Part shown: positions 8,709 to 16,785 of the stretch, one piece after another
Position numbering within the stretch: position 1 is the stretch's first letter
How the letters are laid out: each line of letters opens with the position of its first letter
Source: Burkholderiales bacterium
GTDB taxonomy: Bacteria; Pseudomonadota; Gammaproteobacteria; Burkholderiales; SG8-41
Direction: 5' to 3'
Assembly: GCA_019751125.1 (NCBI GenBank)
Contig: JAIENU010000022.1
Location: forward strand, 1-64,000
Length of the DNA stretch: 64,000 nt
Notes under the pieces: generated by a model
Seen by the model: only the letters and a program-made list of their open reading frames with translations
What the model was told of the DNA's origin: nothing
Database searches by the model: none
Program-made: the position numbers and the translations under genes

Positions 8709-8721
8709 CAGGATGCCCTGG

Positions 8722-9117
8722 TCAGGCGGCGCTCTCCGCTGCCGCAGCCGGTGCCGGAGCAGCCGGTTTGACTTCTTCGCTGGCGGCCGGACGCGATTTT
8801 TCCTCGCGCATCATCGGCGACGGCGCGGTCACCGCGGCATCCATGCTCACCGTGAGGTGGCGCAGCACCGCGTCGTTGAACTTGAACGCGTGCTCGAGTT
8901 CGCCGAGGGTCTCGTTGTCGCACTCGATGTTCATCAGAACATAGTGCGCCTTGTGCATCTTCTGGATCGGGTAGGTGAGCTGGCGGCGGCCCCAGTCTTC
9001 GTAACGGTGCACCGCGCCCTTGTGGCTGGCAATCAGCTGGCGATAACGGTCAACCATCGCCGGGACCTGCTCGCTTTGGTCCGGATGGACGATCAAAACG
9101 ATCTCGTAATGTCGCAT
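8722..9117 (-). CDS. rpsF: 30S ribosomal protein S6
   Basis: S6 binds S18 and the central domain of 16S rRNA. The 131-residue protein has the family N-terminus [21 protein letters not shown] and the [18 protein letters not shown] strand-helix segment. The last 35 residues are an Ala/Pro-rich tail, a variable feature of S6. It is the first gene of the cluster rpsF-priB-rpsR-rplI, with AAGGAG just upstream of the ATG. A strong promoter lies about 115 bp upstream, leaving a leader long enough to hold an S6:S18 autoregulatory RNA, although I could not identify that structure with confidence. Confidence 0.97.
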   Translation of the reverse strand: MRHYEIVLIVHPDQSEQVPAMVDRYRQLIASHKGAVHRYEDWGRRQLTYPIQKMHKAHYVLMNIECDNETLGELEHAFKFNDAVLRHLTVSMDAAVTAPSPMMREEKSRPAASEEVKPAAPAPAAAAESAA

Positions 9118-9230
9118 TCAATTCTCCTTGTGGGCTGTTGGGCCGCCCGCGATGCGAGCGCGGTGCGGCAAGGAAACCTTCGATTGTGGTGTTGCAACCC
9201 CGCCGGACTGGCGCCCGAACGGGAGGCCGG

Positions 9231-9258
9231 ATTATACCGGAATACCCTTGTCGATCAA
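9231..9258 (-). promoter_or_regulatory. Sigma-70-type promoter of the rpsF operon
   Basis: On the minus strand TTGATC and a perfect TATAAT are separated by 16 bp. Transcription would start near 9223 and leave a leader of about 105 nt before rpsF. The region 9118-9293 holds no gene. Confidence 0.72.
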
Positions 9259-9293
9259 GGGCTTTGAAATCAAGGATTTAGCTGCGCCGGGGA

Positions 9294-10925
9294 TCAGTAG
9301 ATCAGCACCAGGGCGCCGTTGAGCCGCCAATCATCGACCTGGCGGGTGCCATGGGCCTTCAGCGGCTGGGCAAGATCCAGCCGCAGGCTGGCGGCCTTGC
9401 CATAGGTCAGGCGCAGGCCGACACCGGTGCCGGCGAGGTATTTGCCGGCCTGTTCGCCGGGCAGCGGATCGTTGCGTTTGACGTCGCCGAAATCATAGAA
9501 ACCGACCAGCCGTGCCCGCCATTTGTCGGACAGCCCGGCCTTGTCGGCGATGTTCGGTGTGTACATTTCCAGCTGCACCGCGTGACCCTTGTCATTGGCG
9601 GCCTCGCGCGGCAGGTAGCCGCGCACGGTGTCAAAACCGCCGATGCCGAACTGCTCGCCGGGCACCAGCAGATCCTGGGTGTACTGGGCCGAGAACGCCA
9701 CCCGCCCCTGCCATTCGTTGCGGAAGGCGTGGTTGTAGGCAGTACCAAAACGCAGCACGGTATAGGTGGCGCTGGCGCCAAGGCGGGTGCGGTTGAAGTC
9801 AGCGGAGTCGCCGTCCTGGCCACCGGGGATGTTGCGCGCGAGCGAGGCGTTGAAGCTCCATTCGCTGGCGGTCATCCGCATCAGGCCCGAATAACCGATC
9901 GAAACCGGATGCACGGTGATGTCCGGCACGAAGCCGACACCGCCGAGGGTGACATTGTTCTGGTAGGCACGGTAGTCGAGGCCGACAAAGGCGCGATGCT
10001 CGATGTCATCCCACTTCGGCAGGTAGTAGTTCCAGCGCGCGCCGAAAATCGAACCCTTGCCGCTGACGTTGAACAGGCCCTGCACGGTGCCGGAATCAAC
10101 GTCGGAGTAACCGGCGAACATCTCCAGCATGCTGTTCAGGCGGTAGTACGGAATGCGGTAACCCAGACCGTAGATCGCCACCTGGTCATGGTTGGTCGGC
10201 GAAGTCACATACTGCGCCGAGAACGAGTGGTCGCGGTCGAACAGGTTGGTGTGCTGGAAACCGACGCCGAGGCGCATGTAGCCGGTATCGCTGGTGCCGG
10301 TGTCATCGAGCGTCGTAATCAGCCGCCACGGCCGGCCGTCGGTGACGCGGATGTTGACGTCAACCAGGCCTTCGTTGGCGCCGGAACGCAGCAGCACGTT
10401 GCTCTGCTTCACCGGATGCTCGGCACCGATCTGCAGGTCGCGTGCAATGTCGCCGGAGTTCGGGATGCTGCCCTCTTTCACCGAAGGCAGCGCGCGGCGC
10501 ACATTGTCATTGCTGAAAAACTCGTTGCCTTCAATGGTGACCTTGCCGATCTTCGGCTGGTTGATATTGAAGCGCACCACGCCGCGGGTGATGTCCTGCT
10601 CCGGCAATTGCACCTGCACCACGCCGTAGCCCAGCTTGCGGTATTCGGCCTCCAGCGCTTCCAGTGCCCGCTGCACGTCGCCGAAATCCTTCTGCGAGCC
10701 GGTAAACGGCGAGACGATGCGCTGGATGGTTGCGGCACCAAGAATGGTGTCGCCGTTGACTTCGAAGCTGCGGATTTCGAAACGGGGCGCGGGGATGACG
10801 ACTTCCGCCGGGGCCGGGGTTTGAGCCGCGGTTTGCGCCTGAACCGGCAGCGCGATCGGGAAGGTTGCCGCCAGCAACATCGGAAAAATACTATAAATAT
10901 TTGTTTTTATTGATATTTTTTTCAT
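9294..10925 (-). CDS. Two-partner secretion exporter, ShlB/FhaC family (TpsB)
   Basis: TpsB is an Omp85-family outer-membrane pore that threads a large exoprotein to the cell surface. The start chosen gives 543 aa with a signal peptide (MKKISIKTNIYSIF, hydrophobic core, PVQAQ); an ATG one codon earlier is equally possible, and further in-frame starts would add 48 non-signal-like residues. A POTRA domain covers roughly 45-120 (FEIRSFEVNG, then EAEYRKLGYG), a second POTRA-like part follows, and the rest is a 16-strand barrel. The lid-loop tetrad VRGY is at 434-437, and the chain ends in an aromatic residue (Tyr), as barrels do. Its partner gene is directly upstream; the first codons overlap a copy of the recurrent AT-rich motif. 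Confidence 0.93.
   Translation of the reverse strand: MKKISIKTNIYSIFPMLLAATFPIALPVQAQTAAQTPAPAEVVIPAPRFEIRSFEVNGDTILGAATIQRIVSPFTGSQKDFGDVQRALEALEAEYRKLGYGVVQVQLPEQDITRGVVRFNINQPKIGKVTIEGNEFFSNDNVRRALPSVKEGSIPNSGDIARDLQIGAEHPVKQSNVLLRSGANEGLVDVNIRVTDGRPWRLITTLDDTGTSDTGYMRLGVGFQHTNLFDRDHSFSAQYVTSPTNHDQVAIYGLGYRIPYYRLNSMLEMFAGYSDVDSGTVQGLFNVSGKGSIFGARWNYYLPKWDDIEHRAFVGLDYRAYQNNVTLGGVGFVPDITVHPVSIGYSGLMRMTASEWSFNASLARNIPGGQDGDSADFNRTRLGASATYTVLRFGTAYNHAFRNEWQGRVAFSAQYTQDLLVPGEQFGIGGFDTVRGYLPREAANDKGHAVQLEMYTPNIADKAGLSDKWRARLVGFYDFGDVKRNDPLPGEQAGKYLAGTGVGLRLTYGKAASLRLDLAQPLKAHGTRQVDDWRLNGALVLIY
10891..10920 (-). repeat. Recurrent AT-rich boundary motif, copy 2
   Basis: The minus strand reads ATATCAATAAAAACAAAT followed by ATTTATAG. 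This copy lies inside the first codons of tpsB (residues 2-14), so here the motif is also coding. Confidence 0.6.
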
Positions 10926-10964
10926 CATCCTAGCCCTGAGACCACACTCCAAACCCCGTCGCCC

Positions 10965-10980
10965 AATGAGGGTCATTATC
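10965..10980 (-). promoter_or_regulatory. Possible operator and -10 element upstream of tpsB
   Basis: On the minus strand GATAATGACCCTCATT contains the perfect inverted repeat AATGA-CCC-TCATT and a GATAAT that could be a -10 box. It matches about 13 of 19 positions of the classic Fur box. It lies about 40 bp before the tpsB start; the assignment is tentative. Confidence 0.35.
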
Positions 10981-11050
10981 GCAGAAGACCCTGAAAAATC
11001 CAGCAACAGCCCGGGGTTCATCCGCATAGCCCCCGCCAGTCGCAGGTCCG

Positions 11051-11080
11051 AAAAAAACCCGGCAGTCACGCCGGGTCTTT
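11051..11080 (-). terminator. Intrinsic terminator after tpsA
   Basis: The minus strand has the stem ACCCGGC/GCCGGGT followed by seven T. It lies between the end of tpsA and the start of tpsB, so tpsB transcription depends on read-through or on its own promoter. Confidence 0.82.
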
Positions 11081-11098
11081 GTTCCGCTTAAACCACCA

Positions 11099-12085
11099 TC
11101 AACGACAGACCATCGTCCCCTTTTTCACGGTCTTGTCCTTGTCTTCCTCGGTAGCGCTGGTGGTGCCGGTGCTCTGCTGCTCGGCCGGCGGCTTGGCAGC
11201 CTGGGTCAGCGCGACGATCAGCGTATCGACCGGCGGCGAAATCGTGGCGCCGGCGCCGTAGGTCACGAACATGCTGGTGCCAAGCACCGCCGGATTCCCG
11301 ACCACAAAGAAGCCGGAGTTGGTGGCCGCATCAAACACGGTCGCAACACCATTGACGAAGTATCCACCGCTCGACTGGGTCGGGAAGCTGATGTTGATGG
11401 TGCTGGGTGACTCGGCCGCGATCCGTCCAGGCTCGACCAAAGTGCCATTGATGTTGATGGTGCCGCCCACCTTCATGTTCACGTCGGGATAGCCGATGAT
11501 GTCTGCACGATCCACCAGCACGCTGCCGCCGGCATCAATATTGGTGTTTGAGCCATAAGTACCCAGCTGGCCGAGATTGACAACATGGAGGTTGCCGCCG
11601 GTCACCACGTTGGTGCTGTTGGCCGATCCGTTGCCACCGTAGGCGTAACTGCCATCGATCAGCACGCTGGCGCCTTTCAGGGTCAGCGATCCCGCGCTGC
11701 CCACAGATGTAGCGCCGACAATCTGCAGAGCACCAGAACCCGCATCCAGCGTCAGGCCGTTGGCATAAATTGACCTGCCGGTCAGGCTGATGCCGTTGTT
11801 GCCGGCAAGGTAAACACCGCTGGTAGGCACGTAAATATTGCCGGTGCTCAGCGTGCCCGTAGTGCCGATCGAGGCCAGCGAGCCGCCGAAGCTGAGGCCG
11901 GCCAGGTTCAGGTTGCCGCTGTTGATGACGCCGATTTCCTGGCTACCCAGTGCTGTCGAACTCACCGTCAGGTCCAGCACCGAGGTTTCCAGCGGATTGG
12001 CGATCGAGCCGATTGAACCGCCATAGGCTGCATTGATCACAGCCGAGTTGGCGATGATGTCGATGCCCACGTGATTGTCGGCGAT
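11099..12085 (-). pseudogene. C-terminal segment of the TPS exoprotein, separated by an in-frame TGA
   Basis: This stretch continues the reading frame of the upstream exoprotein gene after a single stop codon (TGA at 12086-12088). The first codons after the stop read IADNHVGIDIIANS, a normal continuation of the repeated beta-helix sequence, so this is the original C-terminus and not a separate gene. A GTG at 12070 could in principle restart translation (323 aa), but there is no signal peptide and no convincing ribosome site. The end is a charged EEDKDKTVKKG segment followed by MVCR; small TPS adhesins often keep a C-terminal cysteine region for surface anchoring, so losing this part would be expected to affect retention. 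Confidence 0.75.
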
Positions 12086-15000
12086 TCAAGTGGACGCCGT
12101 CGAAAGTGTAACCGTGCCGGCACCGGCGTTGAGCTGCCCGACAAGGGTCATGCCGCCGCCCGAACTGACGCTGATGTTGCCGCCGGCAGTGGATATGTTG
12201 CCGACTTCCATCGGTGCCGACGAGTTCACGCTGAAATTGCCGCTGCCGTTCACGCCGCCGGTGATATAGCTGATCTGGTTCGATCCGGACAACGTCACCC
12301 CGGACTGGGCTGAGGCGTTGAGGCCGCCGGTGATGACGCCCGCATCCTGCGAGACCGTTGAACCGCGGACATTCAGGAATGCGGCAGTCGGTCCGACCGA
12401 ACCCTTGAAAATCAGCGGACCGCCGGTGATTTCGCCGATGAGCAGACCGCCGCTGGCGCCCGGATCCAGCGGATCGCCAGTTCCGTTCCAGGCACTCATC
12501 CGGTTCAGTTCGGCCGCATCCAACGCCAGCGCGCCGCCGGCACCATCACCGGAAAGACCCAGGTGAATCGGGCCGCCGGCGATGTGGCGGATGTCAACGA
12601 AGTCACCCAGCGAACGAATGGCACCCTGAAGATCGATGTCGCCGGCCTTGATCAGCGGCTCACGGCCGGTCACAAACGAACCTGCTTCGATCGTCAATTT
12701 GCCGCCGGCAATCAGCTCGACATTACCCGTGCCGCCGACACCGGCCCTGATGCTGCCGAAAACACCGAAACCCTCATAACCGTCTGTCTGCTCGCCAAGG
12801 TAAATATGCCCGCTCGGCGCGTCCAGAACCACCGTCTGGCCCGGCAGCAAATCCGCAAAGTCAGGACGGAACGGTATGGTCAGTTCGATATTGCTGTCAC
12901 TGCGGATGTAATAAGTGCCGTTCGGGTTGTTGTTGCGTACGTTTGCCAGATCACCGTCTATGGAGAGGCCGCTGCCGAGATAGTAAGTCGTGAGTCCGCC
13001 GGTATTGAAGAACGAAAGGCCGATATGTCCGGAGGTTCCGCTGTTGATCACGCTGACATCGGGATCACCGGCAGCATCAATGCGTATCGGGTTGACCCGA
13101 TCGCCAATGCCCGAGACCGCCGTCAGACTCACCGCGTTGTAGTCATAGTAATAACTGCTTCCCGTCGCCTTCAGGAAACCTGCGGCACTGGTTTGCTGGA
13201 TCATGCCGCCGGCATTGAGTGAGATAAAGCCGCGCTCGGCACCATCGGCGGTGACCGCCGCGTTCTGGGTGATATTGCCGCCGGCCGTCAGGTAAATGTC
13301 AGCCTCGTAGTAGGCCTCGGAAGTCAGCACCGCACCGGAATTGAGCACGATATTGCCGCCGGCCTGAAGATTGATTTCGGAATAATCATTGCTGCTACTG
13401 GCCAGAAGTTGCGCTGCGCCGTTCAGCGTGATGTTGCCAGCAGCGGCCTCGATCGTGATCAGCGCTTCGGAATTATTCGTTGCGGTGGCCGTCAGGTTGC
13501 CCGAACTGTTGATGGTCACATGATTGGCCGCATGAATTTCGATCGCACTGCGGTTGGGGGCGGTGGCGGTAATGGGGGCGTTAATCGTCATACTGCCGGC
13601 GTTCGCGTGCAGCATCACCGTCGCATCGGTAAAGGGATAACCCGCTGAGGCAGTGATCTGGTTGTTGACGCTCAGGTCACCGGACGTCGTGCGCACATCA
13701 ACCAGTGCATTACCCATGTTGCCGTTTACCGTGATGCCGTTGTTGGCACCCACGGCACCAATCTCGAGATTGCCGCTGTTGGTGAAATAAAATTCATTCT
13801 GCGAGCGACCCGCAAGCACGCCAACCGAATTGGCGGCGCTATCGAGGTAAACCCCGCCTTCATTGCCATCGACATAAAGCTTTTTCACCGAGACCGAGCC
13901 GGCGGCGGATTGACCAATGCCGTAGGTGGCGCTCAATTCCAGCCGCTCAGCCTTCGCCGGAAGAATGTTGACGGGACCGTTAATTAAAATTTCGTCATTG
14001 GAAAAAATGTAAATCCGGCCAGAAGCGGGCGCATTCAGCTCCATCTTGGCGAAGCTGGCCGAGGTCAGGGTGTCAGCCGCGGAACCGATGGTGAAATAAC
14101 CGCCGTAATTGGTCAGCTGGATCGAATTGCCCTTGACGATGGTGGCACCGCTGAAATCCATCAAATCGCTGCGCAGGTTAACGTCACCATTGGCGGCATG
14201 AATCGTCGCCCCGGGGCCGGCCACCAGTGAAACGCTCGACTGCAGGTTGATCGGTCCGTTGGCTGCAGTGGCACCAAGCACGTTGAGGTTACCGGTATTG
14301 ATCAGGTTGATCTCACCGCTGCCGCCACTGCTCGAAAGATTCACGTTGGAAACCTCGGTGCGCAGCGGATAGCTGAGGTTGCCGATCATGCCGGAGGCAT
14401 TGCCGGTGAAAGAACCCGCCCGGATGTCGGTCTTCAAGCCTGTATTGTTGGTCAGGATCGAACCGCCCGCGTTCAGAACGACCGACCCCGTAGTGCCGCC
14501 ATCGAGAGCGGTGCCGCTGCCCACGCCGAACATGATGTCGTTCACTGCGGTCAGCGTAAGGGTCGTGCCACTGGTCCAGCTGACATTGTCCTGGATCAGC
14601 ACGTTGCCACCGCTCCCGCCCATGCCGTTGGCGGACGAATACGACACGTTACCGCCCATCAGCGCAGCACCCAGGGCCGCACCGGAAATATCACCACCAT
14701 AGGCCGAGGAAATAAGGAAATCGGTCGGGTCAATCAGCCAGGTGCCTGCAGCACCGCCGTTGCCACCCAGGGTGGTCACCGATGCGCTGTCCGCCACCTT
14801 GACCTTGGCCGCCGAAGTCTCGATGAAACCGCCGTTGCCATTCGTCGCAGACGCATCAAGCTTGCCGGAAACCTGGGTCACGCCATTATTCATGTCGGAC
14901 AACGCAATGATCTGGCCACCGGTCGTGCCCTTGGCGCTAGTCACGCTGCCCGCTTCGAGGTCGGTGCGCTTGGTGGACTTGAGCATGATGCGGCCACCTT

Positions 15001-15775
15001 CGGCGACCGCGCTGTCGGCATTGATCACGCCGCCCTGCTTGATCAGGCCGGCATAGATGCCGATACGGCCGGCTTCGGCAACCACGCTGCCCAGGTTGCG
15101 CGCTTCGTTGTTGCCCGCCTGGATTTCGACGCGCAGGTTGGGCGTGCCGGGATTGACCAGCTCGACACTGTTGCCGGCGGCGAGGATCACTTCACCACCG
15201 GGGCTGGTGATGATCCCCTGGTTGGTCACCGCATTGCCGACCATGTAAACGGGTCCACCCGCGGCATTGATCGAACCCTGGTTCAGCACCGAGCCGGCGC
15301 CCGTACCGTCGGTGAAATTCATGCGGCCGGCAAGGAAATCGGCATTGGAAAGATTCAGCGTCGAGGCCACCAGTCCGCCGACGTTGATCTGAGAGCCGGC
15401 GCCAAACACGATGCCGTTGGGATTGAGCAGGAACACCTTGCCGTTGGACTGCAGTGCGCCGAGGATCGCCGAAGGATCCTGGCCGGTGACCCGGTTGAGC
15501 ACCGCTGACAGGGCCGAGGGCTGGATGAACCGGGTCAGTTCATTGACGCCGATCGAGAACGAGCCCCAGTTGATGATCGCGTTGTGGCTGTTGGTGACGT
15601 TGAGGATGTTGCCGGCCTGCTGGAAGCTTGCCGTACCGTGCACCAACGTCGGATTGGTCGGGTTGGCCCAGACCATGCTGCTGAAACAGGCGGCGACCGC
15701 CAGTGCCGCCGCTTTCGGGCGGAGTTGCAAGCCGCTCGCCGAACGTCGGGTGGTGTGCGTGGTGTTGTTTTTCAT
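12086..15775 (-). CDS. Two-partner secretion exoprotein with haemagglutination-activity domain (TpsA), cut short by TGA
   Basis: This encodes a large, secreted beta-helix adhesin-like protein (1229 aa up to the stop). It starts at 15775 with GGGG upstream, then a long signal peptide ending ...MVWANP. The TPS domain, about residues 38-250, carries the export motif NPNGI at 118-122 and NSHNAIINW at 63-71. The rest is Gly/Asn/Ala-rich repeats of the GNISVSSGG or GSMTINAPI type, as expected of a right-handed beta-helix. Its exporter lies just downstream. An in-frame TGA interrupts the gene before the last 328 codons; a GGA-to-TGA change would explain it. A real mutation, a sequencing error or deliberate truncation cannot be told apart here. 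Confidence 0.88.
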   Translation of the reverse strand: MKNNTTHTTRRSASGLQLRPKAAALAVAACFSSMVWANPTNPTLVHGTASFQQAGNILNVTNSHNAIINWGSFSIGVNELTRFIQPSALSAVLNRVTGQDPSAILGALQSNGKVFLLNPNGIVFGAGSQINVGGLVASTLNLSNADFLAGRMNFTDGTGAGSVLNQGSINAAGGPVYMVGNAVTNQGIITSPGGEVILAAGNSVELVNPGTPNLRVEIQAGNNEARNLGSVVAEAGRIGIYAGLIKQGGVINADSAVAEGGRIMLKSTKRTDLEAGSVTSAKGTTGGQIIALSDMNNGVTQVSGKLDASATNGNGGFIETSAAKVKVADSASVTTLGGNGGAAGTWLIDPTDFLISSAYGGDISGAALGAALMGGNVSYSSANGMGGSGGNVLIQDNVSWTSGTTLTLTAVNDIMFGVGSGTALDGGTTGSVVLNAGGSILTNNTGLKTDIRAGSFTGNASGMIGNLSYPLRTEVSNVNLSSSGGSGEINLINTGNLNVLGATAANGPINLQSSVSLVAGPGATIHAANGDVNLRSDLMDFSGATIVKGNSIQLTNYGGYFTIGSAADTLTSASFAKMELNAPASGRIYIFSNDEILINGPVNILPAKAERLELSATYGIGQSAAGSVSVKKLYVDGNEGGVYLDSAANSVGVLAGRSQNEFYFTNSGNLEIGAVGANNGITVNGNMGNALVDVRTTSGDLSVNNQITASAGYPFTDATVMLHANAGSMTINAPITATAPNRSAIEIHAANHVTINSSGNLTATATNNSEALITIEAAAGNITLNGAAQLLASSSNDYSEINLQAGGNIVLNSGAVLTSEAYYEADIYLTAGGNITQNAAVTADGAERGFISLNAGGMIQQTSAAGFLKATGSSYYYDYNAVSLTAVSGIGDRVNPIRIDAAGDPDVSVINSGTSGHIGLSFFNTGGLTTYYLGSGLSIDGDLANVRNNNPNGTYYIRSDSNIELTIPFRPDFADLLPGQTVVLDAPSGHIYLGEQTDGYEGFGVFGSIRAGVGGTGNVELIAGGKLTIEAGSFVTGREPLIKAGDIDLQGAIRSLGDFVDIRHIAGGPIHLGLSGDGAGGALALDAAELNRMSAWNGTGDPLDPGASGGLLIGEITGGPLIFKGSVGPTAAFLNVRGSTVSQDAGVITGGLNASAQSGVTLSGSNQISYITGGVNGSGNFSVNSSAPMEVGNISTAGGNISVSSGGGMTLVGQLNAGAGTVTLSTAST

Positions 15776-15871
15776 GTTTTTCCCCTTTGCAGCCAGCGTT
15801 CTGGCATCACTCTGGCCAAGCTCAGGCACTGCTGTTGCCGGTGGACGACGCTTAAGCCACGATTGACATTG

Positions 15872-15877
15872 ATTATA
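15872..15877 (-). promoter_or_regulatory. Possible -10 box of tpsA
   Basis: The minus strand reads CCCCCTATAATCAATG about 97 bp before the tpsA start. The TATAAT is perfect, but no good -35 hexamer lies 16-18 bp upstream, so an activator would be needed if it is used. Nothing else is seen in 15776-16013. Confidence 0.35.
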
Positions 15878-16013
15878 GGGGGAAAAACCACAGAATCTCG
15901 AGGGTCTGCGCTGCGAATTTCACAGGATTTGTGACAATTCTCACCTCACTGACGCTCCAAACTGTCGCCGGATCGCGACAGTGACTCGCATCCACAAGAC
16001 TCTTCTACGAGGC

Positions 16014-16748
16014 TCAACCCCGCTGGCGGCGGGATTCGGCCAGGCAGATCCCCGCCGACACCGAAACGTTGAGGCTTTCCACACTGCCCCGCATCGGAAT
16101 CCGCGCCAGCTCGTCGCAGGTTTCCCGGGTCAGCCGGCGCATGCCCTCGCCTTCGGCGCCCAGCACCCAGGCCATCGGCCCGTCGAGCTTGATCGCGTAA
16201 AGATCCTTCTCGGCGCGCTCGTCGGCACCGATCAGCCACACGCCGCGGTCCTGCAGTTCGCGCATGGTGCGCGCCAGGTTGGTGACCATGATGTAGGGCA
16301 CGCTGTCCGCCGCTCCGCTGGCGACCTTGGCCACCGTGGCATTAAGGCCCACGGCGTGATCCTTCGGTGCGATCACCGCATGTGCACCCATGCCGTCGGC
16401 CACGCGCAGGCAGGCACCGAGATTGTGCGGATCGGTGACACCGTCGAGGATCAGCAGCAGCGGCGCCTCGGAAATATCCTCCAGCACATCATCGATATGG
16501 GTCGGCAGTTTCACTGCCTCGACCCGTGCCACCACGCCCTGATGCCGCTCCTGGCCGCTCATGCCGTCGAGGCGCTTGGCATCCACGGCAATCACCCGCA
16601 CGCCCTTGGCTTCGGCCAGCGCCATCAGATCTCGACAGCGCCGGTCCTGGCGCGCGGCGTCGATGTAGATCTCGCGCACCGCTTCGGCACGGCTGCGCAG
16701 GCGGCTGGTGACGGCGTGAAAACCGTGGATCAGATGCAGGTCACTCAT
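16014..16748 (-). CDS. rlmB: 23S rRNA (guanosine-2251-2'-O)-methyltransferase RlmB
   Basis: RlmB is a SPOUT-fold enzyme that methylates G2251 in the peptidyl-transferase region of 23S rRNA. The 244-residue protein has an N-terminal substrate-binding domain ([11 protein letters not shown]) and a C-terminal knotted domain with the three SPOUT motifs: [14 protein letters not shown], then [12 protein letters not shown], then [14 protein letters not shown]. It lies directly downstream of rnr, the usual pairing, with about 36 bp between them. That gap is filled by a copy of the recurrent AT-rich motif. Confidence 0.95.
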   Translation of the reverse strand: MSDLHLIHGFHAVTSRLRSRAEAVREIYIDAARQDRRCRDLMALAEAKGVRVIAVDAKRLDGMSGQERHQGVVARVEAVKLPTHIDDVLEDISEAPLLLILDGVTDPHNLGACLRVADGMGAHAVIAPKDHAVGLNATVAKVASGAADSVPYIMVTNLARTMRELQDRGVWLIGADERAEKDLYAIKLDGPMAWVLGAEGEGMRRLTRETCDELARIPMRGSVESLNVSVSAGICLAESRRQRG

Positions 16749-16756
16749 AGCAAATC

Positions 16757-16785
16757 TATAAGTATTTGTTTTTATTGATTTATTT
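16757..16785 (-). repeat. Recurrent AT-rich boundary motif, copy 3
   Basis: On the minus strand it reads AAATCAATAAAAACAAATAC then TTATAG. It fills the gap between the rnr stop and the rlmB start, and carries the exact core CAATAAAAACAA. Confidence 0.65.

Noticed and set aside
9118..9230. S6:S18-binding leader RNA upstream of rpsF
   Set aside because: The leader is long enough, but I could not see the conserved stem and CCG element clearly, so no RNA feature is called.
12060..12110. Frameshift in the TPS exoprotein gene
   Set aside because: Codon counting shows the two parts are in the same frame; the break is one TGA codon, not an insertion or deletion.
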